From Ignavibacteriaceae bacterium (GTDB lineage Bacteria > Bacteroidota > Ignavibacteria > Ignavibacteriales > Ignavibacteriaceae): a stretch of 8,504 bases of DNA. Location of the stretch: NCBI GenBank assembly GCA_025455085.1, contig JALONF010000071.1, positions 1 through 8,504 on the forward strand. Direction: 5' to 3'. Made by a program: the position numbers and the translations under genes. Below the pieces are notes generated by a model. The model saw only the letters and a program-made list of their open reading frames with translations, did no database searches and had not been told where the DNA came from. Position 1 is the first letter of the stretch. Every line of letters begins with the position of its first letter. Positions 1 to 6,454 of the stretch are shown in pieces.

Positions 1-1037
1 TAAACACCATTCTTCACAAGGTTCTGTGCATCCTTTGCATTGATTTCATTCTGTGTTGCACTCGGGAATGCACAATGTGCTTTATGATTCCAGAGCGGAT
101 TGAATTCCATATTCATATCGAGCGGAGTGTAAACTGCACTTTTGTATTTGTCAGTGTATTCTTTGATTCTGCCTCTTCTTACATTTTTTAATTCCATTAT
201 GTAAGAAAGTTTTTCCATGTTTATTCCTGCTTCATCATAGATATATCCGTTTGAATCGGAAAGGGTAACTGGTTTTGCACCAAGCTGCAGAAGTTTCTCT
301 ACTGTATATTGAGCAACATTTCCGCTTCCTGATACAAGACATGTTTTTCCTTCTAAAGTCTGTTTCTTTGTTCCGAGCATTTCTGCAGCAAAATATACCG
401 CACCGTAACCGGTAGCCTCAGGTCGAATTAATGATCCGCCCCAGTTTAATCCTTTTCCTGTGAGAACGCCGGTGAATTCGTTTCTCAATTTTTTATATTG
501 TCCAAAGAGATAACCAATTTCTCTTCCACCGACACCAATATCACCTGCCGGAACATCAGTATTTGGACCGATATGCCTGAACAGTTCACTCATAAATGCC
601 TGGCAGAATCTCATTATTTTCAAATCACTTTTTCCTTTTGGATCGAAATCTGAACCTCCTTTACCACCACCCATCGGTAATGATGTTAAGCTGTTTTTGA
701 ATACTTGTTCAAAAGCTAAAAATTTGAGAATGCCGAGATTGACAGATGGATGAAATCTCAATCCACCTTTGTATGGACCGATTGCACTGTTCATCTCAAT
801 TCGGTAACCGATGTTGATATGAACTTCACCTTGTTCATCAACCCAGGGGACTCTGAAAATAATTACTCTTTCGGGTTCAATTATTCTTTCGAGAATTTTT
901 GCTGATCGATATTCAGGATGTCTTTCAAGAACAAGAGCGAGCGATTCTGCTACTTCCTGTACTGCCTGGTGAAATTCTGGCTGGGCAGGATGTTTTGCTT
1001 TTACTTCAGCCATTAAGTCTTTTACATATTCGGACAT
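1..1037 (-). CDS. gdhA: Glutamate dehydrogenase, predicted NADP-type, 3' end beyond window
   Basis: This gene encodes a hexameric-type glutamate dehydrogenase, which interconverts 2-oxoglutarate plus ammonium and glutamate in the cytosol. It reads without a stop from ATG at 1037 to the left edge: about 345 codons of an expected ~446, so the C-terminus is missing. The substrate domain contains GPYKGGLRFHP with Lys90, PMGGGKGG with Lys126, and PAGDIGVG with Asp166, matching the family's catalytic and binding residues. The Rossmann domain has GSGNV (237-241, Ser238) followed by SDSNG (260-264, Ser262). This pattern resembles the E. coli NADP enzyme and predicts NADP(H) use and an assimilatory role. 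The start is fixed by a perfect GGAGGT upstream and by an N-terminus that matches the second copy at 6455-7795. Residues 1-228 are about 80% identical to that copy; the coenzyme domain is only about half identical. Family assignment is very sure; coenzyme choice is inferred. Confidence 0.95.
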   Translation of the reverse strand, partial: MSEYVKDLMAEVKAKHPAQPEFHQAVQEVAESLALVLERHPEYRSAKILERIIEPERVIIFRVPWVDEQGEVHINIGYRIEMNSAIGPYKGGLRFHPSVNLGILKFLAFEQVFKNSLTSLPMGGGKGGSDFDPKGKSDLKIMRFCQAFMSELFRHIGPNTDVPAGDIGVGGREIGYLFGQYKKLRNEFTGVLTGKGLNWGGSLIRPEATGYGAVYFAAEMLGTKKQTLEGKTCLVSGSGNVAQYTVEKLLQLGAKPVTLSDSNGYIYDEAGINMEKLSYIMELKNVRRGRIKEYTDKYKSAVYTPLDMNMEFNPLWNHKAHCAFPSATQNEINAKDAQNLVKNGV

Positions 1038-1040
1038 TTT

Positions 1041-1046
1041 ACCTCC
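1041..1046 (-). promoter_or_regulatory. Shine-Dalgarno site of the left gdhA
   Basis: The minus strand reads GGAGGT three bases before the ATG at 1037. It is a perfect anti-16S match, although the spacing is short. It supports this start codon and contrasts with the three-gene operon to the right, whose starts have no such site. Confidence 0.75.
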
Positions 1047-1151
1047 GGAAATATTGTGAGAAAAATTAGTTTTGGGATTATCTTGAATAATCTTTGATTT
1101 GAAACTAATTGATTAAGGCTCGATCGGAAAGAATAGAATCTGTGAAAGTTA

Positions 1152-1184
1152 TGTAACAGAAATTGTTACAAAATAATTTCTGTT
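1152..1184. repeat. Two overlapping inverted repeats between regulator gene and gdhA
   Basis: Arms TGTAACA (1152-1158) and TGTTACA (1164-1170) are perfect reverse complements with five bases between them. Arms AACAGAAAT (1155-1163) and ATTTCTGTT (1176-1184) are also perfect, with a 12-base loop. The two pairings share bases and exclude each other in RNA. There is no T-tract after either on the minus strand, so this is not a standard terminator. It may be an operator or an mRNA-end structure. Confidence 0.5.
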
Positions 1185-1194
1185 CAGCAAGGAT

Positions 1195-1842
1195 TTATAT
1201 TTCCACCAGTTTGTTTCGAAGTACATATTGAGTTAACTCAACATTGGACTTAATTGACATTTTTTCCAATATCCTGTTCCGGTAGGTATAAACAGTATTA
1301 ATGCTGATTGACAAATCCTGAGCAATTTCTTCGGCAGATTTACCAAGTGCGATATTGCACATTATCTGGTATTCTCTGTCAGATAATTTATCGTGCGGAA
1401 GTTCTTTCTCAGTCTCACCAAATTTATCGGCAAGCTTTTCTGCGAGAACAGGATTAATATATTTGCCGCCTGCTACAATTTTTCGTATGGCAGTTACAAG
1501 CTCAGTTGGTGCACTAACTTTTTTCAAATAACCCGATGCACCTGCCTTGATCGCACGCATTCCATATTGATCTTCGCTGAACATACTTAAAATCAAAACG
1601 GGTAGATCCGGATAAAGAAGTTTGATATCCTTTAATGCTTCAAGCCCGCTTTTACCCGGCATATTTATGTCAAGAACGATGAGATTCCATTTTCCCTTCT
1701 GAAGAAGCTCCATCAATTTTTCCGAGTTCTCTGCTTCTCCGGAAACAACAATATCTTTTTCTTCAGCAACGATTTGCTTCAATCCCTCACGAACTATCGC
1801 GTGATCATCGGCTATTAGTATTTTTATTTTTTCAGAAGACAT
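1195..1842 (-). CDS. NarL/FixJ-family response regulator
   Basis: This is a two-component response regulator of 215 residues, the usual length for a receiver plus LuxR-type helix-turn-helix protein; it would bind DNA in the cytosol. The receiver domain (about 5-125) has the acid pair Asp12-Asp13, the phosphoacceptor Asp58 in VLDINMP, Ser86 in LILSMF and Lys108 at the end of GASGYLKK, so all sites for phosphorylation are present. The C-terminal domain (about 150-212) has LSDRE, GKSAEEIAQDL and the recognition-helix region SINTVYTYRNRILEKM. This is closest in style to the BvgA/UvrY/GacA subgroup. It starts six bases after the stop of the histidine kinase gene without a clear ribosome site, which suggests translational coupling and makes the two a cognate pair. 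Targets are unknown; the gdhA gene 157 bases downstream is the nearest candidate. Confidence 0.95.
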   Translation of the reverse strand: MSSEKIKILIADDHAIVREGLKQIVAEEKDIVVSGEAENSEKLMELLQKGKWNLIVLDINMPGKSGLEALKDIKLLYPDLPVLILSMFSEDQYGMRAIKAGASGYLKKVSAPTELVTAIRKIVAGGKYINPVLAEKLADKFGETEKELPHDKLSDREYQIMCNIALGKSAEEIAQDLSISINTVYTYRNRILEKMSIKSNVELTQYVLRNKLVEI

Positions 1843-1848
1843 TTTTAA

Positions 1849-3300
1849 TTAATCAATCGGGATTTCGACTTTAACAATAGTTCCTTTGCCTGTTATTCCT
1901 TCAACATAAACCTGCCCATTGAAAACCATAGCTCTCTCTTTCATTCCGTGAATTCCGAGGGAGTTGAAATCTTTTTCCTGTTCTGGTGTAATACCTCTGC
2001 CATTATCCTGAATTTCAAGATAAATAATAGATTGATGCTGCAATAATGATATCGATGCTTGTGTAGCCTTTGCATGACGTGCTATGTTCGTCAAAGCTTC
2101 CTGGAATATTCTGAATATTGCAGTTGATTTACTTTTTTCAAGAAGCAATTCTTCTCCCGGAAGAACAAGCGAGCATTTAATATTCGTCATTTTCTCAAAC
2201 TCTTCCGTCTGCCATTCAATCGCGGCAATCAGTCCAAGTTCATCGAGTATTCCGGGTCTCAGTTTCGACGAAATTTTTTGTACTGATTCAACAGAAGCAT
2301 CGATCATATCTGACAGCGAATTAATTTTTTCCTTAAGCGGCTGCTGATTTTTGTCCAGCTTGTTTGCAAGGAGAGAAACCTGAATTTTTAGTGCCGTAAG
2401 AACCTGCCCAAGTTCATCGTGAATTTCCTGTGCAATCATAGTTCTTTCTTCTTCACGGATTGACTGCAGATGTGTAGCCAGTTCCCTGAGAAGTTTACTT
2501 GTACGTTTCAGTTTTTCTTCTGCCTGCTTGCGTTCGGTAATATCCCTTGCGATGGAAAGAACTGTTGGTTTGTCATTATAAATAAATAAGTGAGAGTTTA
2601 CTTCGACCGGGATTAATTTCCTGTCTTTTGCACGATGGACAATATCATAAATAACGTGGCCGTCTTTCAGCAACTGTTCAGTCTTTAAATTGAACTCGAT
2701 GATACTTTTTTGAGAAACAATCGCCGAAGGGCTTAGCTGCAGAAATTCTTCCTTTGTATAACCTAATCTTCTGCAGGCAACTTCATTAACCTCGATGAAA
2801 TCACCATAAGATTTTTCATTTGAAAACTGAGTAACAAATACAGCATCGTTTGCATTATTAAAAAGCATTTTGAATTTAGACTCACTCTCGCGCAACTCTA
2901 ATTCCGATTTTTTCCTCTTTGAAATATCTTTTATTATGCTGAGAGTCAACTTGCTGTCGTCGGGCAGAGTAAGAAAAGAGTTTGAGAATTCGAGCCAGGA
3001 TTTTTTTCCATTCCACAAGGTGTTCTCACGCTCAAATAATGTCTTCAGTTCATTTTTTCTAATATCCCGCTGATAAGCTTTCAAAGCTTTTTCATGCTCA
3101 TCATCAGCATAAACAATTGAAAATGGTTTACCCAGCACTTCTTCCCTCTCCATCTGAAATATTTTACAGAAGGCATCGTTTACTAATAATATATTGCCAT
3201 CTTCATCAATTAATCTCATCCCATCAACAGAAATTTCCCAGAGCTGTCCGAACAGCAGGTCAATGTTTAATAATTCTTTTTTTAGAAGAAGGTCGTCCAT
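1849..3300 (-). CDS. Cytosolic PAS-PAS histidine kinase, HisKA_3/NarX-DesK type
   Basis: This sensor histidine kinase of 483 residues is probably the partner of the response regulator just downstream. No membrane segment or signal peptide is visible, so it should be soluble and sense an internal cue. Two PAS domains (about 20-128 and 142-258) each end in the usual DIS/TERK-type signature (DISKRK, DITERK). A short coiled linker follows (about 255-285). The dimerisation/phosphotransfer helix carries His294 in EIHDELGQ. The HDxxxQ arrangement (His294, Asp295, Gln299) is the one tied to phosphatase activity in NarX-type kinases, so it may both phosphorylate and dephosphorylate its regulator. The ATPase domain shows an N box around Asn405 (EALTNIARHA), DNGRGI (432-437) and GIHGMKERA (449-457). 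The start lies two bases after the stop of the upstream 996-residue gene, showing tight coupling. The signal sensed cannot be told from sequence. Confidence 0.94.
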   Translation of the reverse strand: MDDLLLKKELLNIDLLFGQLWEISVDGMRLIDEDGNILLVNDAFCKIFQMEREEVLGKPFSIVYADDEHEKALKAYQRDIRKNELKTLFERENTLWNGKKSWLEFSNSFLTLPDDSKLTLSIIKDISKRKKSELELRESESKFKMLFNNANDAVFVTQFSNEKSYGDFIEVNEVACRRLGYTKEEFLQLSPSAIVSQKSIIEFNLKTEQLLKDGHVIYDIVHRAKDRKLIPVEVNSHLFIYNDKPTVLSIARDITERKQAEEKLKRTSKLLRELATHLQSIREEERTMIAQEIHDELGQVLTALKIQVSLLANKLDKNQQPLKEKINSLSDMIDASVESVQKISSKLRPGILDELGLIAAIEWQTEEFEKMTNIKCSLVLPGEELLLEKSKSTAIFRIFQEALTNIARHAKATQASISLLQHQSIIYLEIQDNGRGITPEQEKDFNSLGIHGMKERAMVFNGQVYVEGITGKGTIVKVEIPID

Positions 3301-3302
3301 TT

Positions 3303-6293
3303 TTATGATAAGCCTGGTTTCATAATTATCCCGATATTTTTATGTCCATTAATTCTAACAGAAAGCGGATTCTTAAATTGCAAATGTCTGGCAAACTCTA
3401 ACTCCTGAATTGCGGGCTGCGCTAAAAGCCAATCCCAGTCTATAAATCCTATTTGGTGTGCAGCATCAACTGTAAAATAGCCAACACGGAAGGAAGTAAT
3501 ATTCTGGAAGAAATGAGATCCTTGAGATGGCTCAACTTCAAAATCTTTAAAACCAGATTCAACAATTGCAGCAGCGCCTGATATTTGATCCCAAGTTACC
3601 GGAATTCCAAGCCATGGATCGAGTGAGCCCCATCTTCCTATTCCGATTAGGACATAGGGTTTCTTTTCATTCAGTAATTTTGAATTGAGCTTCGCGATTT
3701 CCAAAGCTACAGCTTTACTTTTACCCCTGTCAAATTTGTTGTTATCTACTATTACTAAATCATAAATACCATCCGAAGCGCCATTACCGAGCACCTGACT
3801 GCTCTGACAAATAAGCTCTGCCGGTGTAAAATCAACTTTTAACTCATCCAGTTCTCTGCTGATGACAAGCGGTCGCATTTGAAGCATAGCAAATTCTTTT
3901 GGTTTATCCGACGGAACACTCAGGTTAACCGCAAATTCAATTTCAACGGGTGAGCCCATTCCCCACGTTCCTAAACCTAAAAGCATATTAAGTATTTCAG
4001 GAAGTGGAAACATTTTGTGTTTTAAAATCGGTGAAAAGGTAACAACCCTAATTCCTTCGCGTGAAATTCCATCGTAAACAGCTTCATCCTCGGGAGAATA
4101 TGTTGAACCAACTGTATACAAAGTGCCGTCAGCTTCTGACTCTAACAGATCATATCTCTTAACTAAAGGATCTTTTGTTGATTCGGGATGATGATCAAGC
4201 TTGCCGTTTAAATCGAGAGCGAAAAAATCCTGCTGTGCATGCATAAGAGTTTCTTTGGTTGAGAAGAACTGAAGAAGATGCTTCGGAAAACGCGGGCAGA
4301 ATCTAACTGTGTTTCCACCTTCAACCACAGTTTTACCAAGACCAAGCGCAACCAGTGCAATTCCATCATCGGATTTTTGAGGTGGAACAGGATAGAAGTT
4401 GAAAGATTTTCCTACTCCGGCAAAATCAGGATAAAACTTTCCTTTGTGGTCCGAGCCGACTAATTTCTGTACAATCACCGCCATCTTCTCTTCTTCCAAA
4501 CGATAAGCAGTAGCTTTCATGTAGTCTTTTGCTTTTTGATGATATGTTGAAGCATAAACTGCTTTAATTGTCTGAAGCAGTTCATCCAGCCTTACATTAA
4601 TATCGGGATTACTATTCGGCAGCATATAAGTCTGATACACTCCGGCGAACGGCTGGAACTGCGCATCCTCAAGCAAACTTGAAGATCTTACTGCAAGCGG
4701 TTCTTTTATTATTTCCAGAAAGTCATACAGCTTTTGTTTTATTTCTTTTGGAAAGTGAAATGCCTCAATAAATTTTTGAGTGATTTTTATATCGTTGGTT
4801 TCATTAAAGGCAAAGCTTTCAAGATTGTTTTCATTCATAAAAAGATCGAAAACTTCAGTACCTATAACCACAGCAGATGGAACAGAAATCTCAACACCTT
4901 TAAATATATACTTGATGTTATAGTTGGCGATCAACGTATTAATAAAACCAAGTCCACGTGCTTTACCGCCGAGAGATCCGCCGCCGATTCTGGCAAAACT
5001 GTTCTTGGGATCAAAATTTTCTTTTCTGAAATCGGAAATAACTCCTTTAGCTCTTTCTTCAAGATAACTGTGGATAGAATTGATGAGATCTTTTCTCAAG
5101 TGTTCAGGCGATTTAAAATCTGTTACTTTCCTGGGTCGGAGTTGATGAGCAAGATAAAATTCTGTTCTTGCCTTTAGCCATCTTGAAAAGTGATTTCCTT
5201 CTGCATGATGAAGAAGACTTTCTTCCGGTATTTTTGTAATCTGATCGGCAAGTTCTCTTAAATTGGCAGCACGACCAACTGCAGTTCCGTCTCTTAATTC
5301 AAAAATAAAATCACCAAAGCCAAAATGATCAAGCATAAACTCGCGAAGGTCGTGTAAGAGTCGTGGAGAATTTTTAAAGAGGAAAGAAGCACCAATTTTT
5401 TTAACTTTTTCTTCAAGGTCTTTATCACTTGTTTGAATCAGTATTGGAATGTCTTTGTGTCTTTCCTTAACTGCAGATGCAAATTTCAAGCCTGCTTCCA
5501 GGTCACGAACGCCATAATGTCTGAAGTTATTATCGGTGATAATCCCAAGAACATTTTCCTCATACATTTCAAAATAGCGCCAGGCTTCCTCGTAAGTTGT
5601 GCAGAGAAGAATCTTTGGTCTTGCTCTCATTCTTAAAAACTTGTGAGTGATATTTATTCCTTCCTGTATAAGTCGCTGTGACTGGTTGAAAATTTCTGTG
5701 TAAACAAGAGGAAGGTAAGACGAGTAAAACTTAACGTTATCTTCCACTAAAATAATTACCTGAACGCCGATATTCTGAGTATCTTCTACAACATTCATCT
5801 TGTCTTCGATATATTTTATAATTCCTATGAGAAGATGATAGTCGCCGTTCCAGATAAAAATTCTCTCAAACACTGAAGTGTCATAATGTGTAGTAAGCTC
5901 TTTTCTTTCTTTGTTGTCATACGCAAGCAATATGATAGGCAATTCTATTCCCATAGCTTTAACTTGATTAGCAAATTTAACTACGTGCGTGTCCTCGATA
6001 TGCAAAGTGGTTATAATTAAATCAAAATTGTGTTCACCTTTAAGCAATTCAATAGCTTCTTCGCCGGTCGTAACATGGGTTATTTCAGGTGCCTGGCTCA
6101 GGTTAAGATTTTGATATTCACTTCTTATGAGTTCATATAATCTCCCGTCCTCTTCAAAGAGATAATAATCATAAATGCTTGATACAAGAAGTATCTCTTG
6201 TATTTTGAAACGCATAAGCTTCTGGAATTTTTTAAGCCTGGCATGGAAAACATTTTCCAGCTTGATTTCTTTTATTGAAAATTCTTTATCCAT
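3303..6293 (-). CDS. Receiver-domain/PEP-synthase-like ATP-grasp hybrid protein
   Basis: This 996-residue multidomain protein would usually be named a PEP/pyruvate-binding protein; its true reaction is unknown. Residues 31-165 form a degenerate receiver-like domain: acid pair replaced by Ser38-Ser39, phosphosite by Thr96, switch Thr/Ser by Ala124. Residues 178-320 form a second receiver with an apparently complete site (Glu184, Asp185, Asp254, Thr288, Lys307). A linker (about 325-430) carries a His-rich motif, HHAEGNHFSRW (362-372). Residues 434-815 match the PPDK N-terminal ATP-grasp fold: GGK with Lys444, AVRSSS with Arg536, VEIEF with Glu784 and Glu786, LQMRP with Gln805. The phosphohistidine swivel and PEP-binding barrel of PEP synthase are absent. 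They are replaced by about 180 residues with GIGRWGS (884-890), DPWLGIPVTW (892-901) and GSHFFQN (925-931), which I do not recognise. It is first in an operon with a kinase and regulator. The start at 6293 has no visible Shine-Dalgarno site; Met27 is an alternative. Confidence 0.88.
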   Translation of the reverse strand: MDKEFSIKEIKLENVFHARLKKFQKLMRFKIQEILLVSSIYDYYLFEEDGRLYELIRSEYQNLNLSQAPEITHVTTGEEAIELLKGEHNFDLIITTLHIEDTHVVKFANQVKAMGIELPIILLAYDNKERKELTTHYDTSVFERIFIWNGDYHLLIGIIKYIEDKMNVVEDTQNIGVQVIILVEDNVKFYSSYLPLVYTEIFNQSQRLIQEGINITHKFLRMRARPKILLCTTYEEAWRYFEMYEENVLGIITDNNFRHYGVRDLEAGLKFASAVKERHKDIPILIQTSDKDLEEKVKKIGASFLFKNSPRLLHDLREFMLDHFGFGDFIFELRDGTAVGRAANLRELADQITKIPEESLLHHAEGNHFSRWLKARTEFYLAHQLRPRKVTDFKSPEHLRKDLINSIHSYLEERAKGVISDFRKENFDPKNSFARIGGGSLGGKARGLGFINTLIANYNIKYIFKGVEISVPSAVVIGTEVFDLFMNENNLESFAFNETNDIKITQKFIEAFHFPKEIKQKLYDFLEIIKEPLAVRSSSLLEDAQFQPFAGVYQTYMLPNSNPDINVRLDELLQTIKAVYASTYHQKAKDYMKATAYRLEEEKMAVIVQKLVGSDHKGKFYPDFAGVGKSFNFYPVPPQKSDDGIALVALGLGKTVVEGGNTVRFCPRFPKHLLQFFSTKETLMHAQQDFFALDLNGKLDHHPESTKDPLVKRYDLLESEADGTLYTVGSTYSPEDEAVYDGISREGIRVVTFSPILKHKMFPLPEILNMLLGLGTWGMGSPVEIEFAVNLSVPSDKPKEFAMLQMRPLVISRELDELKVDFTPAELICQSSQVLGNGASDGIYDLVIVDNNKFDRGKSKAVALEIAKLNSKLLNEKKPYVLIGIGRWGSLDPWLGIPVTWDQISGAAAIVESGFKDFEVEPSQGSHFFQNITSFRVGYFTVDAAHQIGFIDWDWLLAQPAIQELEFARHLQFKNPLSVRINGHKNIGIIMKPGLS

Positions 6294-6355
6294 TTTAAGA
6301 GAGTAATTTTATGGTTTGTTTTTTTCTACTGCCTAATATAGAAAAAGGAGTTAAT

Positions 6356-6435
6356 AATGTATAATTGAGAATGATGAATGCATAATTCATTTTAAAACAA
6401 AAAGGCGATTCAACGAATCGCCTCAATTATACATT
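6356..6435. repeat. 80-base element with perfect 14-base inverted ends
   Basis: AATGTATAATTGAG at 6356-6369 and its exact reverse complement at 6422-6435 bound an 80-base stretch. Inside lie a smaller dyad, ATGAAT-N5-ATTCAT, near 6374-6390 and the gdhA terminator stem, whose outer bases overlap the right arm by two. The nesting looks like a folded RNA end or a miniature mobile element adopted as a terminator. No target-site duplication is obvious, and copy number cannot be judged here. Confidence 0.6.
6394..6423 (-). terminator. Intrinsic terminator of the right gdhA
   Basis: On the minus strand, a nine-base perfect stem (AGGCGATTC / GAATCGCCT, 6415-6423 and 6403-6411) with a three-base loop is followed directly by TTTTGTTTT. 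It begins about 32 bases after the gdhA stop at 6455. The stem and U-tract are textbook for Rho-independent termination, so the dehydrogenase and the operon to its left are probably separate transcripts. Confidence 0.88.
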
Positions 6436-6454
6436 TTACATTGTTAATTATAAA

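Larger units (their letters stand above)
1038..1194 (-). promoter_or_regulatory. Upstream region of the left gdhA
   Basis: This 157-base gap separates the response-regulator stop from gdhA. It is the likely promoter region of gdhA, although read-through from the operon is possible because no hairpin with a following T-run is seen after the regulator gene. It holds two dyads. TGTAACA-N5-TGTTACA at 1152-1170 overlaps a longer AACAGAAAT-N12-ATTTCTGTT at 1155-1184. GATTAT-N5-ATAATC lies at 1076-1092. I could not pick out a convincing -35/-10 pair. A regulator-binding role for the dyads is inferred only from symmetry and position. Confidence 0.4.
6294..6454. other. Gap between right gdhA and the three-gene operon
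   Basis: These 161 AT-rich bases separate the right gdhA stop from the 996-residue gene on the same strand. The half near gdhA contains a clear terminator within a longer inverted repeat. The half near the operon should hold the operon promoter. A possible -10, TATATT on the minus strand (6335-6340), was seen, but no good -35 partner. No open reading frame of note is present. Confidence 0.5.

Noticed and set aside
1152..1170. GlnR/TnrA, NtcA or CRP/FNR binding site
   Set aside because: The half-sites look similar, but spacing is wrong: TGTNA and TNACA are nine rather than seven bases apart, GTA to TAC is 11 rather than eight, and CRP/FNR need a 16-base core.
1155..1184. Intrinsic terminator of the regulator gene
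   Set aside because: The stem is AT-rich with a 12-base loop and no T-run follows on the minus strand.
4734..5177. Plus-strand open frame of 147 codons inside the 996-residue gene
   Set aside because: It lies antisense to a well-supported ATP-grasp coding region, has low-complexity Phe/Ile/Lys composition and no ribosome site. It is a shadow frame.
3303..6293. Naming the 996-residue protein PEP synthase (ppsA) or PPDK
   Set aside because: Only the ATP-grasp part matches; the catalytic His domain and PEP barrel are absent and receiver domains are added.
6422..6454. Terminator acting on the plus strand at the same hairpin
   Set aside because: The A-run precedes the stem on the plus strand and the bases after it are mixed, so it only fits minus-strand transcription; there is also no plus-strand gene before it.
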